Of a DNA stretch of 14,178 bases, positions 5,844 to 14,178 are shown one piece after another. The stretch's first letter is position 1. Every line of letters starts with the position of its first letter. Under the pieces are notes generated by a model, which did no database searches, was not told where the DNA came from, and saw only the letters and a program-made list of their open reading frames with translations. A program made the position numbers and the translations under genes. The stretch spans positions 1 through 14,178 of the forward strand of contig JBFMFE010000026.1 in NCBI GenBank assembly GCA_040752295.1, given 5' to 3'. This DNA is from JBFMFE01 sp040752295 (lineage in GTDB: Bacteria; UBP15; UBA6099; JBFMBQ01).

Positions 5844-6011
5844 CCACTTCGGTTGAATCTTCGAGTACGCGCAGCAAATCGCGGTATTATTGAGGTTTTT
5901 GTGTGCCCCATGCCCGTGCGACCGGAACACGGACTGTGGTTCACGTCCGAAATGTGGTAATCTTTTCCTGCGGCGGACGCCGCGCCACGATACCGAAGAC
6001 GGGAGGAAACG

Positions 6012-6791
6012 ATGAAATACACCGCGGTCGAAATCAGGGTCAGCGACAACGGAGTCGCGCTCCTGTGCATGAACAACCCGGAAAAGAGAAACGCGCTCAC
6101 GCGCGCGATGCGCGGAGATTTGAAAAACGCCCTCGGAGAGCTCGCCGCGCGACCCGACGCACGCGTCGTCGTCATAACCGGGCACGACTCGGTCTTCTGC
6201 GCAGGTCTCGACCTCGCCGAACTCTCGTCCCTGTCCGTCCCGGCGCAGGCGGCGGCTTTCACCGAGGAGATCGAAGCCCTCTTCAACGACCTTCTCTTCC
6301 ACCCGCTCCCGACCATCGCCGCGGTCAGCGGTCCCGCCTACGCCGGCGGGTTCGACCTCGCCGCGCTCTGCGACATACGCGTCGCGTCGGACACCGCGAC
6401 GTTCTGCCAGGCGGAACTCAGGCTCGCCGTCTCCCCCATCAGTTCCCCCCTGTGGATGAACGTCGGGCTGAGCCGCGCCAAGGAACTCGCCTTCACCGCC
6501 GACCCCATAACCGCCGCCGAGGCGCTCAGGATCGGTCTCGTTAACCACGTCTTCCCGCCCGGCAAGTACCTCGACGGGGCGCTCGAACTCGCCGGAACGA
6601 TCGCGCGCCACGACCCGGCGGTTCTCAAAAGCGTGAAGGCTCAGATAAACCTCCTCGCTGCGCTTCCGCTCCAGCAGGCGATCAGACTCCAGTTTCTCGC
6701 CATAAGGGCGGGCTTCGGCTCCGAGGCGACGTCCACCGCCGCGGCGCGCATACTCGAAAACCTCGGGAGCAAGCCCCGCTCCGGGCGCTGA
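6012..6791 (+). CDS. Enoyl-CoA hydratase/isomerase family (crotonase fold)
   Basis: This 259-residue protein is of normal length for soluble crotonase-fold enzymes, which act on acyl-CoA thioesters. The oxyanion-hole segments are clear: CAGLDLAEL (from residue 63) and YAGGFDL (110-116). Both acidic residues of classical enoyl-CoA hydratases seem kept, Glu135 in CQAEL and Glu158 in AKELA. However, the usual Gly-rich PGAGGTQRL loop between them is replaced by SPISSPLWM, so the substrate and even the reaction (hydration, isomerisation, or other) are uncertain. GGGAGG (6001-6006) five bases before ATG fixes the start. It stands divergent from the HEPN/MNT genes, with no fatty-acid or degradation genes beside it to name a pathway. 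Confidence 0.9.
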   Translation: MKYTAVEIRVSDNGVALLCMNNPEKRNALTRAMRGDLKNALGELAARPDARVVVITGHDSVFCAGLDLAELSSLSVPAQAAAFTEEIEALFNDLLFHPLPTIAAVSGPAYAGGFDLAALCDIRVASDTATFCQAELRLAVSPISSPLWMNVGLSRAKELAFTADPITAAEALRIGLVNHVFPPGKYLDGALELAGTIARHDPAVLKSVKAQINLLAALPLQQAIRLQFLAIRAGFGSEATSTAAARILENLGSKPRSGR

Positions 6792-6941
6792 ACCGGGCGC
6801 GCGGAACGCGAAATATCGCGCCGCCCGCGAAACGCAGGAAAAAGGGGACGCGGGGCGCTGCGCCGCAGGAGACGCCGGACGGGAATGGCGTCCCCCGCGC
6901 GCAACCCGCGGCGCGCCTCTCTCTCACGCGCCCCGGCGGGG
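6792..6941 (+). other. GC-rich spacer with small hairpins, no gene
   Basis: Between the hydratase gene and the next promoter lies very GC-rich DNA. CGCGA-aata-TCGCG and GACGCC (6871-6876) with GGCGTC (6887-6892) can form stems, neither followed by a U-run. They might protect or end the upstream transcript. No convincing frame is present. Confidence 0.35.
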
Positions 6942-6947
6942 TATAAT
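6942..6947 (+). promoter_or_regulatory. TATAAT -10 box giving a leaderless start
   Basis: TATAAT is followed by exactly seven bases and then the ATG at 6955, so transcription is expected to start at or next to the A of the start codon. There is no Shine-Dalgarno before this ATG, which agrees with leaderless translation. The -35 region is not recognisable. Confidence 0.55.
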
Positions 6948-6954
6948 TGATACG

Positions 6955-8502
6955 ATGCTGAAAAAACTCGCGGCGGCTTTCGTGATCGTCACGCTCGTCA
7001 CGATGCTCGCCGGCGGAATCGTCCTCACCATCATACAGCGTTCCGCGAGAGGCGAAATCCGGCGCATAACGGCGCCCCTGCCCGGCGCCCCCGTCGTTGT
7101 CGAAAAGGGCGGCGCATTCTCCGTGTCCTTGAACCTTCACCCCGAAGCCGCGGTTGACAGGGTCTATCTCGCGGCGGTCTTCGCGCGCGACGACCTCCAC
7201 TACGTGCTCCAGGTCGTTGATTCCCGCACCGACCCGCGCAAAACCACACGGCGCACGCTCCGCGTGAAAGTGCCCCCGCTCACGCCGCGGAGCCTCTATG
7301 ACCTCGTGGTCGTCTCGTCCCTGCGCGGAAGAACGTCCGTGGACGACCAGCCCGGCGTCGTGAGCGTAAGGGACCCCGGCGGCGGTTTCTCGTTCCTCGT
7401 CACCGGACGGCTCGAAAGCCTCACGGCGGGAGGCATGACCTCCCGCGCGCGCGCCGAACTCGGAAAAATGATCGCCGAAATAAACCTCCTGAATCCGGAC
7501 TTTGCCGTAATCCCCGGCGGCTTCAGCGGCGGCGTGCTGAAGGAACGCGACTTCCGCGCGTTGAGCGGCGCTTTAGCCTCGGACGCAAGGGTTCCGTTCT
7601 TTCTCTTTCCGTCGCCATCGGACCGGGGGCGCGTAACCATCAGAGGCGGACTCCTCTACGACAACGGAAAAGCCTGGAAAAAATATTTCCACGCCGGTCC
7701 CGCCTCATTCGACGTCGGAAGGTTCCACGTCGCTCTTCCCGACACCTCCGACTGCGGCGTGGAGAGAGACCTCGGAACCTTCCGCTCCGAGGGCGGCGCC
7801 GCGCTTTGCTGCATGGGCGCCGTAACCCTCTCCTGGCTGAGAAGCGACCTCTCCGGCGCCTCCGCGCGAGGAAGAAGAACGCTGGTCTTCACGGGCTGCG
7901 CACCCGGCGCGCCGCCCGGCGACGGGCGCCGCGAAAGGGCAGGGCGCTTCCCGAACCCGTTCACAGACAGAGCAATCGCAAAGCTCATGAACGAAAACGG
8001 CGTCGTCGCAGTCTTCGACCTGATCCGCGCGAAAGACGGCGAGGTTACCCTCCGAGACGGCTTGCGCGTCGTCTCGACCCGCGGCGGAAAACACCCCGCC
8101 TCGCTCCCCGGCTACAGTCTCGTGTACGTGAAAAACGGCGAACTCACCGGCGCGCACTACGTCCCGCCCCACGGCGCAGCGCCCTTCGGAAAAGTCAGGG
8201 TGAAAGAGACCAGACCCAACGACGGCGCCGCGCATGACAACCGGTTCGTCATCGTCAACGGGCTGAACCGCCGCCTTGAGCGCCTGAGGGTGGAAGCGCT
8301 GATGGCGCCGGCACCGCCCGGCGCATACAACGTCTCCGGAGCGGACGCCGCTTCATGGTTCCTCACACCCGGAAAAACGCACCTGTTCCTCACGGCGGAC
8401 GTCGAAAAGGGCGCCGCGAGAACGATCTCCATTGAAAGCGTGAAAAAAACGAAACCCGCTCGGTCCGCCCCTCCCGCGAAGGGAAAAAAACGGGGGAAGT
8501 GA
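6955..8502 (+). CDS. Membrane-anchored metallophosphoesterase-like protein lacking metal ligands
   Basis: The 515-residue protein has a Lys-rich start and one hydrophobic helix (about 5-27), then a beta-rich region (about 45-140) suited to an Ig/fibronectin-like domain, then a region whose pattern follows calcineurin-like phosphoesterases. FSFLVTGR (145-152) falls where DxH is expected, NPDFAVIPGG (180-189) where the GD motif is, VPFFLFPSPSD (213-223) where GNHD is, then FDVGRFHVALPDTS and WLRSDL, and VFTGCAP where the first His motif is. Every expected Asp, Asn and His ligand is missing, so metal-dependent catalysis is unlikely. The tail is Lys/Arg-rich. It is probably an extracytoplasmic anchored protein with a binding or structural role. 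Its stop lies five bases before galT, implying co-expression. The fold assignment is inference from pattern only. Confidence 0.68.
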   Translation: MLKKLAAAFVIVTLVTMLAGGIVLTIIQRSARGEIRRITAPLPGAPVVVEKGGAFSVSLNLHPEAAVDRVYLAAVFARDDLHYVLQVVDSRTDPRKTTRRTLRVKVPPLTPRSLYDLVVVSSLRGRTSVDDQPGVVSVRDPGGGFSFLVTGRLESLTAGGMTSRARAELGKMIAEINLLNPDFAVIPGGFSGGVLKERDFRALSGALASDARVPFFLFPSPSDRGRVTIRGGLLYDNGKAWKKYFHAGPASFDVGRFHVALPDTSDCGVERDLGTFRSEGGAALCCMGAVTLSWLRSDLSGASARGRRTLVFTGCAPGAPPGDGRRERAGRFPNPFTDRAIAKLMNENGVVAVFDLIRAKDGEVTLRDGLRVVSTRGGKHPASLPGYSLVYVKNGELTGAHYVPPHGAAPFGKVRVKETRPNDGAAHDNRFVIVNGLNRRLERLRVEALMAPAPPGAYNVSGADAASWFLTPGKTHLFLTADVEKGAARTISIESVKKTKPARSAPPAKGKKRGK

Positions 8503-8507
8503 TCGAA

Positions 8508-9483
8508 ATGTCCGAGATGAGATGGAACCCGATGATGCGCGAGTGGGTCGTCACCGCGACACACAGGCAGGACCGCACGTTCAAGCCCCCGCGCGACTTC
8601 TGCCCGCTCTGCCCCACGAAGCCGGGCGCATTCCCCACCGAAGTCCCCGCGGACGACTACCAGTTCGTCGTCTTCGAAAACAGGTTTCCCTCGTTCCGCC
8701 GCGTGCCCGAACCCCCCGCCGTCGCGGGCTGCGAATTCTACCCCGTCGCGCCGGCGGAAGGCATATGCGAGGTCGTCCTCTACGCCCCGCGCCACGAGGG
8801 GAGCCTCACCGATTACCCCCCGTCGCACATAAGGAAAGTCGTCGAACTGTGGACCGACCGCTGCCTGGAACTGGGCGCGCTCCCGGCGATAAAATACGTC
8901 TTCATCTTCGAAAACAAGGGCGAGGTCGTCGGCGTCACTCTCCACCATCCGCACGGTCAGATATACGCCTTCCCGTTCATACCGCCGCGCATCGAGCGCG
9001 AACTCGAATCCGCGCGTCTCCACCGCGCCGCCGCGGGGAGATGCCTGTTCTGCGACATCGTTGCGGAGGAAAAGCGCGACGGACGCCGCCTGCTTCTCGA
9101 AAACGACGGCTTCGCCGCCGTCGTGCCCTTCTTCGCGCGCTACCCCTATGAAGTCCACGTGCTCTCGAAGGAACACCGCCCCTCGCTCGCCGACCTCACG
9201 CGGCGCGAAAAGACGGACCTCGCGTTCATTCTCAAGGGCGTGCTCCTCAAGTACGACAACCTCTTCGACGTGTCCTTCCCCTACATGATGGTCGTTCACC
9301 AGGCGCCCACCGACGGCGGCGGCGCGGACTTCCACCTGCATTTCGAGTTTTATCCTCCCATGCGCACGAAGGAAAAGCTCAAGTACCTCGCAGGGTGCGA
9401 ATCAGGCGCGGGGACGTTCGTCAACGATTCCAACCCCGAGGAAAAGGCGGGCGAACTGAAAAACCGCCCGCCCCGGACGATGG

Positions 9484-9503
<20 letters not shown>
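8508..9503 (+). CDS. galT: Galactose-1-phosphate uridylyltransferase
   Basis: GalT transfers UMP from UDP-glucose to galactose-1-phosphate, the second Leloir step. The 331-residue HIT-superfamily protein shows the nucleophile in HPHGQ (147-151, His149), and the structural zinc ligands of the E. coli type are all recognisable: Cys32 and Cys35 in CPLC, His96 in PRHEG and His147. A longer frame could start with GTG at 8499, but the GGGGGAAG site (8491-8498 region) is at the right distance only for ATG 8508. That site lies in the last codons of the upstream gene, so translation is probably coupled. The galK gene overlaps its 3' end. I am confident of the family; physiological sugar specificity could include other sugar-1-phosphates. 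Confidence 0.95.
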
Positions 9504-10719
<1,216 letters not shown>

Positions 10720-10818
10720 CAACCACCCCTCCGTTCCCCGAATTTCTTAATGACGATTATTAATGGAAAGCGTGAGTGAAAGTAATTGTTTGATTACTAC
10801 AAATTGATGAACTAACCT

Positions 10819-11211
10819 TTATGCCCTCCGCACTCGGATGTGTCTGTGATCAATTATCACAAGCGCGCCATAAAGATCAGATATCGAAACGTGGTTCAGC
10901 AACCGGAGTAAGGCCGCTTGAATTTCCTCAATGGTGGTGGGCCAGATGCGAAGTCGAATGATTCCGCAATGGCTGCCCAAGGGATATATCCGCCGGTCCG
11001 CGAAATCCTCGTCAAAGGTTACAATGAGCCGTTTTTCTCTTTGAGCGAATTCAAAGATCATATCGTCATTCGCATCGGCCATGTTAACGCTCTTTACATG
11101 GCTTACATCCAGATCCAAGCCCAATCCTTCGAGCCAAGGGCCGACAGCCTCGGGGATGTTCTGATCAAGAAGCCATTTGAAACCGGCTGGAACATTCGCT
11201 ATGTCATCCAC
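10819..11211 (-). CDS. DUF5615 PIN-like toxin, partner of DUF433
   Basis: The protein (130 residues from GTG) matches the DUF5615 PIN-like family: an early acidic residue in WLLDQNIP, then GLDLDVSHVKSV, ADANDDMIFEFAQRE and the hallmark IVTFDEDFADR, ending in a basic VRVRRA-type tail. PIN-like folds are metal-dependent ribonucleases and the expected acidic residues are present. A longer frame reaches ATG 11265, but GTG at 11211..11209 overlaps the DUF433 stop by eight bases and has AAGGTGG exactly six bases upstream, the best start and a typical coupled toxin arrangement; ATG 11241 is a weaker choice. It is the last gene of the cassette and converges on galK. Confidence 0.88.
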   Translation of the reverse strand: MDDIANVPAGFKWLLDQNIPEAVGPWLEGLGLDLDVSHVKSVNMADANDDMIFEFAQREKRLIVTFDEDFADRRIYPLGSHCGIIRLRIWPTTIEEIQAALLRLLNHVSISDLYGALVIIDHRHIRVRRA

Positions 11212-11425
11212 GGGCAACCACCTTTTCGTCGTCAATGACATAGGCGGCATAATCGAGCGCTTCACGGATGTCGTCCTCGGACAGTTCGGGATATGCCTCT
11301 TTGATCCGGGTAAAATCGTAACCGCCCGAAATCATGCCGAGGATATTCTTCACCATGATCCTCGTGCCTCGGATGCAGGGTTTGCCGCTGCATATTTCCG
11401 GGTCAACACTGATTCTTTCAAACAT
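11204..11425 (-). CDS. DUF433 antitoxin
   Basis: This 73-residue protein has the full DUF433 pattern: ISVDPEICSGKPCIRGTRI (5-23), a helix-turn-helix-like middle with GGYDFTRIKEAYPELSEDD, and the usual ALDYAAYV end. DUF433 proteins are antitoxins of DUF5615 PIN-like toxins and are thought to repress their own operon through the winged-helix/HTH region. AAAGGAGA (11440..11433) lies seven bases before ATG. The toxin gene starts within its last codons, so the pair is expressed together. Confidence 0.93.
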   Translation of the reverse strand: MFERISVDPEICSGKPCIRGTRIMVKNILGMISGGYDFTRIKEAYPELSEDDIREALDYAAYVIDDEKVVARG

Positions 11426-11459
11426 TTTCTTCTCTCCTTTGTTCTATCGTTTTTTCGGT

Positions 11460-11570
11460 TCAGATGCCGGTTCTGCGGTCTGAAACAGCAACCACCAGTA
11501 TTTCCGGCGCGTCGTCTGCGAACAGGAAATTCCAGACTGATGTCTCAATGTAGAATTTCAGTTTCTTCAT
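11460..11570 (-). pseudogene. Truncated PIN-domain toxin gene (36 codons)
   Basis: The frame starts MKKLKFYIETSVWNFLFADD, which is the N-terminus of a group of PIN (VapC-like) toxins with the first catalytic acidic position in the xIETS segment. Full proteins have about 140-160 residues, but after DDAPE this frame changes character and ends at residue 36, so the rest is lost. It sits directly upstream of the intact DUF433/DUF5615 pair on the same strand and downstream of a good promoter. It appears to be the remnant of an older toxin-antitoxin locus into which, or over which, the present cassette came. I could not identify its antitoxin in the 100 bases upstream. Confidence 0.65.
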
Positions 11571-11671
11571 GCCTTCATTCTACTTCAATCCGGGATTTCT
11601 TTCCAGCGCGCTTTTCTTGCGACAGACTTCGTCTTTGGAACGATGGGAGAATCGCCTGCAAGGAATTGCGT

Positions 11672-11699
11672 ATTATGTCCCCGAAATATGTTGTGTCAA
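11672..11699 (-). promoter_or_regulatory. Promoter ahead of the toxin-antitoxin cassette
   Basis: On the minus strand a perfect TTGACA (11699..11694) is followed by 16 bases and CATAAT (11677..11672), or by 18 bases and TAATAC. The -35 overlaps the stop codon of the upstream membrane protein gene. It would transcribe the PIN remnant and then DUF433/DUF5615. Confidence 0.55.
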
Positions 11700-12211
11700 C
11701 AAAATGGACAGCATAAATAAATCATTTCGCCTAAAGCAAAAGTGAAAGGTAGAAGTAAAAAAATGGTTAGAGCGGCTGCTATCTGATTTAATAAGGAAAC
11801 ACCACATGTTTTTAGAATATGTTTCGGTCCGGATGACAAAAAATAGATGAAAGGCCACTCAACAATAGGCTTCATCAATAACAAAACATCAGATGTTTTT
11901 TCTCCTAAAACTTCTTCTGAATATATAGGGATAAGGATCGAAACACAACAAGCTATAATCATTAAAAAGATTGTCTTTATTTTGCTTGTTTTTAATACTG
12001 ATGCTGTTACCAAGCTCTCAACTAACGCACACACAAAAGTATTTATCAATATAAATATATTGAAAACACCCGGATTAAGATCACCATCCGACATTATTAA
12101 ATCATGTGCAAGTATCTGAAGAGGCTCAAAAAGTATTACAATTAAGGCTGTTGCAAAGCTTACAAATCGCACAAATCGGTGTACACGATATTTTATTCGC
12201 GTATTCTCCAT
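11696..12211 (-). CDS. AT-rich integral membrane protein, unknown function
   Basis: I do not recognise this 171-residue protein. It is strongly hydrophobic with four or five membrane segments (about 15-36, 49-70, 79-97, possibly 113-125, and 137-160), short loops and a C-terminal cysteine cluster LCCPFC. Base composition is visibly far more AT-rich than the flanking gal and TPR genes, with A/T-ending codons (ATA, TTA, AAA), which suggests horizontal acquisition. The start at 12211 has only a weak GGGAT-type site. It lies upstream of two toxin-antitoxin loci on the same strand. The reading frame is intact and clearly membrane-protein-like, so it is probably real. Confidence 0.65.
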   Translation of the reverse strand: MENTRIKYRVHRFVRFVSFATALIVILFEPLQILAHDLIMSDGDLNPGVFNIFILINTFVCALVESLVTASVLKTSKIKTIFLMIIACCVSILIPIYSEEVLGEKTSDVLLLMKPIVEWPFIYFLSSGPKHILKTCGVSLLNQIAAALTIFLLLPFTFALGEMIYLCCPFC

Positions 12212-12684
12212 GTCATTTTATCCCGTTTCGTTCACACGTAGACTGGAAACTTACTCCGCATTTTATCGCGTAACCTTCAGAAAAAACAACCTTGCTCCGA
12301 CTCACGCTTTGTTACAGGCGTCCGCGCAGTCTCTTTGCCCCCGCCCGCGGGTAATCGCCTGACTGCGCAGGCAGACCGCTTCCTACCGGCCGGTGTGATT
12401 TACGCTTTATCCCGCCCGACTGCGTCCACAGGACGGGCGGGCTGATCTTCAGTTTTATCGGATCATCCGGCGCCGGGCAAGGGTTTTGACGTCCGGCGCG
12501 CCTGACCGCGAAGCTCGTCACCGCGACGGCTGACGGCGGAATCAATTCTACACAGCGTCATAAACAATGCGTATGTCGGCGGTCTGTTTTACGGGAGAAA
12601 ATGTCTGCCGGTTGCGCATCTATCGGAGACGCTGCGTATGAAAGTATGAATGGCGCCATGCTTCAAATATAATGAGCGCGGGAA
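12212..12684. other. Gene-poor GC-rich spacer with strong hairpins
   Basis: No convincing long gene is seen in these 473 bases. CCCGCCCG (12411-12418) pairs with CGGGCGGG (12434-12441), with an inner CTG/CAG; GCCTG-CGCAGGC and the palindromes CCGGCCGG and CCGGCGCCGG (12467-12476) lie close by. No U-run follows the strong stem. A 23-codon frame (12601-12672, MSAGCASIGD start) just before the TPR gene has a GGGAG site only three bases away and is doubtful. Confidence 0.4.
12668..12673 (+). promoter_or_regulatory. TATAAT -10 box for the TPR membrane protein
   Basis: TATAAT lies 11 bases before the ATG at 12685, predicting a leader of about five bases. The -35 region is unremarkable. This is the third such arrangement in the window. 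Confidence 0.45.
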
Positions 12685-14178
12685 ATGAACGGTTCCCGGT
12701 GCACAGGCGCGCCCGCCGCGGGCGGCAGGTTCACAACGCCGGCGCTCGCCGCTCTCGTGGCGCTCGCCGCCCTCGCCGCTTTCTCGCCCTCGCTCGGACA
12801 CGGCTTCGTCTGGGACGACAAAATACTCATCCCGCCGCCCGGCGCCGCGCCGGCGCCGAGCGAAATTTTCCTCTCTCCAGTTGACCGCCTCTACCGCCCC
12901 GTCCGAACGCTGTCGTTCCTGCTCGACGGCGCGCTCGGCGCGGGCGCCCCCGCCGCCTATCACGCCGCCAGCGTCGCCCTCCACGCCGCTGTCTCGACGC
13001 TGTTATTCGTCTTCATCCTCGCCCTCGCCTCCAGACCGCGCCCCGCCTTCCTCACCGCGCTCCTCTTCGCGGTCCACCCGCTCAACGCCGAGACGGTCTC
13101 ATGGGTCTCCGGCGGCAGGGCGGACCTCCTGTCGGCGCTGTTCTTCGTCCTCGCACTCATCTTCGCGGCGCGTTTCTCGCGCGCCGGCGGAACGGCGCTC
13201 GCCGCAGCCGCAGCGTGTTTCGCCGCGGCGCTGCTCTCAAAGGAGAACGCCGTCGCGCTTCCAGCCGTCGCGCTCGCCGTCGCCCCTCTCATGCCGCGCG
13301 CGGAAGAAAGACGCAGAATCTTCATCGCCGCCGCGCTCTTCACCGCCGTGCTCGGCGCGTACATGCACCTGCGCTTCAACGTGGTCGGACCCGCGCGTCA
13401 GGTCTTCACGTACCACGGCGGAACACCGGCGGCGACGCTGCTTACAACGTCAACCGTCTGGGTGTCTTACGCAAGGGAAGCGCTCGTCCCGCGCGGCTTG
13501 TGCCCGGTGTACACGGTGGAAATCCACCGCGGTTTTTCCCCGCAGGTTGCGCTGTCGGTGGTTCTTATCGCGTCCGCCGCCGCGGCGGCTGCGGCGGGGC
13601 TTATAAGGGGCAGGACATGGGGCTTCGGGCTTGCGTGGTTCATCGCGGCGCTTCTGCCGGTCTCAAACATCATCCCCATCGGAGCGCTCAAGGCGGACAG
13701 GTTCATGTACCTGCCGCTCATCGGGATTCTCATCTTCATCTCCTTTGCCTTCGACGCGCTCGCCGCGCGCTCCGCCGCCGCGCTCCGCCGCCCGTCCGCC
13801 GCCGCGCCTGCCCACGCCGCCGCGCTCGCGGCGCTGCTCGTCGTCTTCCTGCCGAGCCTTTTCCGCCTCGTTCCGGTATGGAAAGACGGTCTCGCCCTCT
13901 GGTCGCACGCGGTGGAATGCGCTCCCTCGTCGTGGATTGCCCACAACAACCTCGGCGCGGAGTATCTCCGCCGGGGAGACGGAAATCTTGCCCTCTCGTC
14001 TTTTCAAAAGGCGGCTGCGCTGAACCCGCGCAGCGAGAGGGTTTACAGCAACCTCGCCGAAGTTCACGGCAGGAACGCGGACTACGTCACGGCGCTCGAA
14101 TATCTGAGAAAAAGCCTCGCGCTCAATCCGGACAATCCCGCAGCGCTTTTCCGTGCGGGGTTCGCCCTTGAGAAGCTC
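12685..14178 (+). CDS. TMTC/GT-C-like membrane protein with TPR repeats (3' end outside window)
   Basis: The frame is open for 498 codons to the window edge. A stop (TGA 12673-12675) lies just upstream, so ATG 12685 is the first usable start. The N-terminal helix is followed by GHGFVWDDK (38-46), the acidic pair typical of GT-C glycosyltransferase first loops, then HPLNAETVSW (131-140), SGGRADLLSALFF and LLSKENAVALP, a signature of bacterial DUF1736/TMTC-type proteins. About ten membrane helices follow, with ALKADRFMYLPLIG near residue 335. From about residue 416 tetratricopeptide units begin (NNLGAEYL..GD..LALSSFQKAAALNP, then YSNLAEV and LEYLRKSLALNP). Eukaryotic TMTC proteins O-mannosylate cadherins; bacterial homologues are mostly uncharacterised, so protein or lipid glycosylation is inferred. 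It is very alanine-rich. Confidence 0.9.
   Translation, partial: MNGSRCTGAPAAGGRFTTPALAALVALAALAAFSPSLGHGFVWDDKILIPPPGAAPAPSEIFLSPVDRLYRPVRTLSFLLDGALGAGAPAAYHAASVALHAAVSTLLFVFILALASRPRPAFLTALLFAVHPLNAETVSWVSGGRADLLSALFFVLALIFAARFSRAGGTALAAAAACFAAALLSKENAVALPAVALAVAPLMPRAEERRRIFIAAALFTAVLGAYMHLRFNVVGPARQVFTYHGGTPAATLLTTSTVWVSYAREALVPRGLCPVYTVEIHRGFSPQVALSVVLIASAAAAAAAGLIRGRTWGFGLAWFIAALLPVSNIIPIGALKADRFMYLPLIGILIFISFAFDALAARSAAALRRPSAAAPAHAAALAALLVVFLPSLFRLVPVWKDGLALWSHAVECAPSSWIAHNNLGAEYLRRGDGNLALSSFQKAAALNPRSERVYSNLAEVHGRNADYVTALEYLRKSLALNPDNPAALFRAGFALEKL

Noticed and set aside
8157..9341. 394-codon minus-strand frame opposite galT
   Set aside because: It is an antisense shadow of an unmistakable galT, rich in Val/Glu/Arg from reversed codons.
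11745..11766. Similarity of TAGAAGTAAAAA to the repeat near 755
   Set aside because: It is a short A-rich match inside a coding frame and is likely chance.
12312..12545. 77-codon minus-strand frame in the spacer
   Set aside because: It runs through strong palindromes, has no ribosome-binding site and no recognisable composition.

Overview
The window is GC-rich chromosomal DNA from a bacterium. It is cut by AT-rich intergenic stretches full of short palindromic repeats. Repeats of the 'ACAGGCTGGAAGCCTGTCCCAC' kind, together with a TMTC-like membrane protein carrying TPRs and a membrane pyrophosphatase, remind me of uncultured PVC-superphylum or neighbouring candidate-phylum genomes. That is inference from recall, not a demonstrated assignment. 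Almost all genes end in TGA; TAA is used once and TAG never as a normal terminator.

Left edge (1-950): a minus-strand gene starts at base 5 and runs out of the window. Its control region is unusually readable: a near-consensus sigma70 promoter, a 26-bp operator-like palindrome overlapping the -10, and a perfect Shine-Dalgarno. A small proline-rich repeat protein (279-473) and several palindromic repeats follow. Ion and energy block (954-5021): mgtE (Mg2+ channel, minus strand) lies between two nearly identical 80-bp direct repeats. Next comes hppA, whose residues fit a K+-dependent, probably Na+-pumping membrane pyrophosphatase.

Accessory block 1 (5135-5843): a HEPN/MNT toxin-antitoxin pair. 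The HEPN gene has an in-frame TAG at codon 10, exactly where the family has a tryptophan. Metabolic block (6012-10719): an enoyl-CoA hydratase-family gene, a membrane-anchored protein that looks like a metallophosphoesterase without its metal ligands, then galT and galK. The last three are tightly packed, probably one operon, and the two gal enzymes form the kinase and transferase steps of the Leloir pathway. No galE is visible.

Accessory block 2 (10819-12211, minus strand): a DUF433 antitoxin and DUF5615 PIN-like toxin pair, a 36-codon fragment of another PIN toxin gene just upstream, and an AT-rich membrane protein of unknown function. Right edge (12685-14178): the start of a large TMTC/GT-C-like membrane protein with C-terminal TPRs, cut by the window end.

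A recurring feature is a perfect TATAAT only 7-11 nt before the start codon (HEPN, the phosphoesterase-like gene, the TPR protein), which suggests leaderless or near-leaderless transcripts. The strongest candidates for something undescribed are the metal-ligand-null phosphoesterase-like protein ahead of galT-galK, the amber-interrupted HEPN gene, and the repeat-bracketed mgtE. I did not find a complete, clearly novel multi-gene system.
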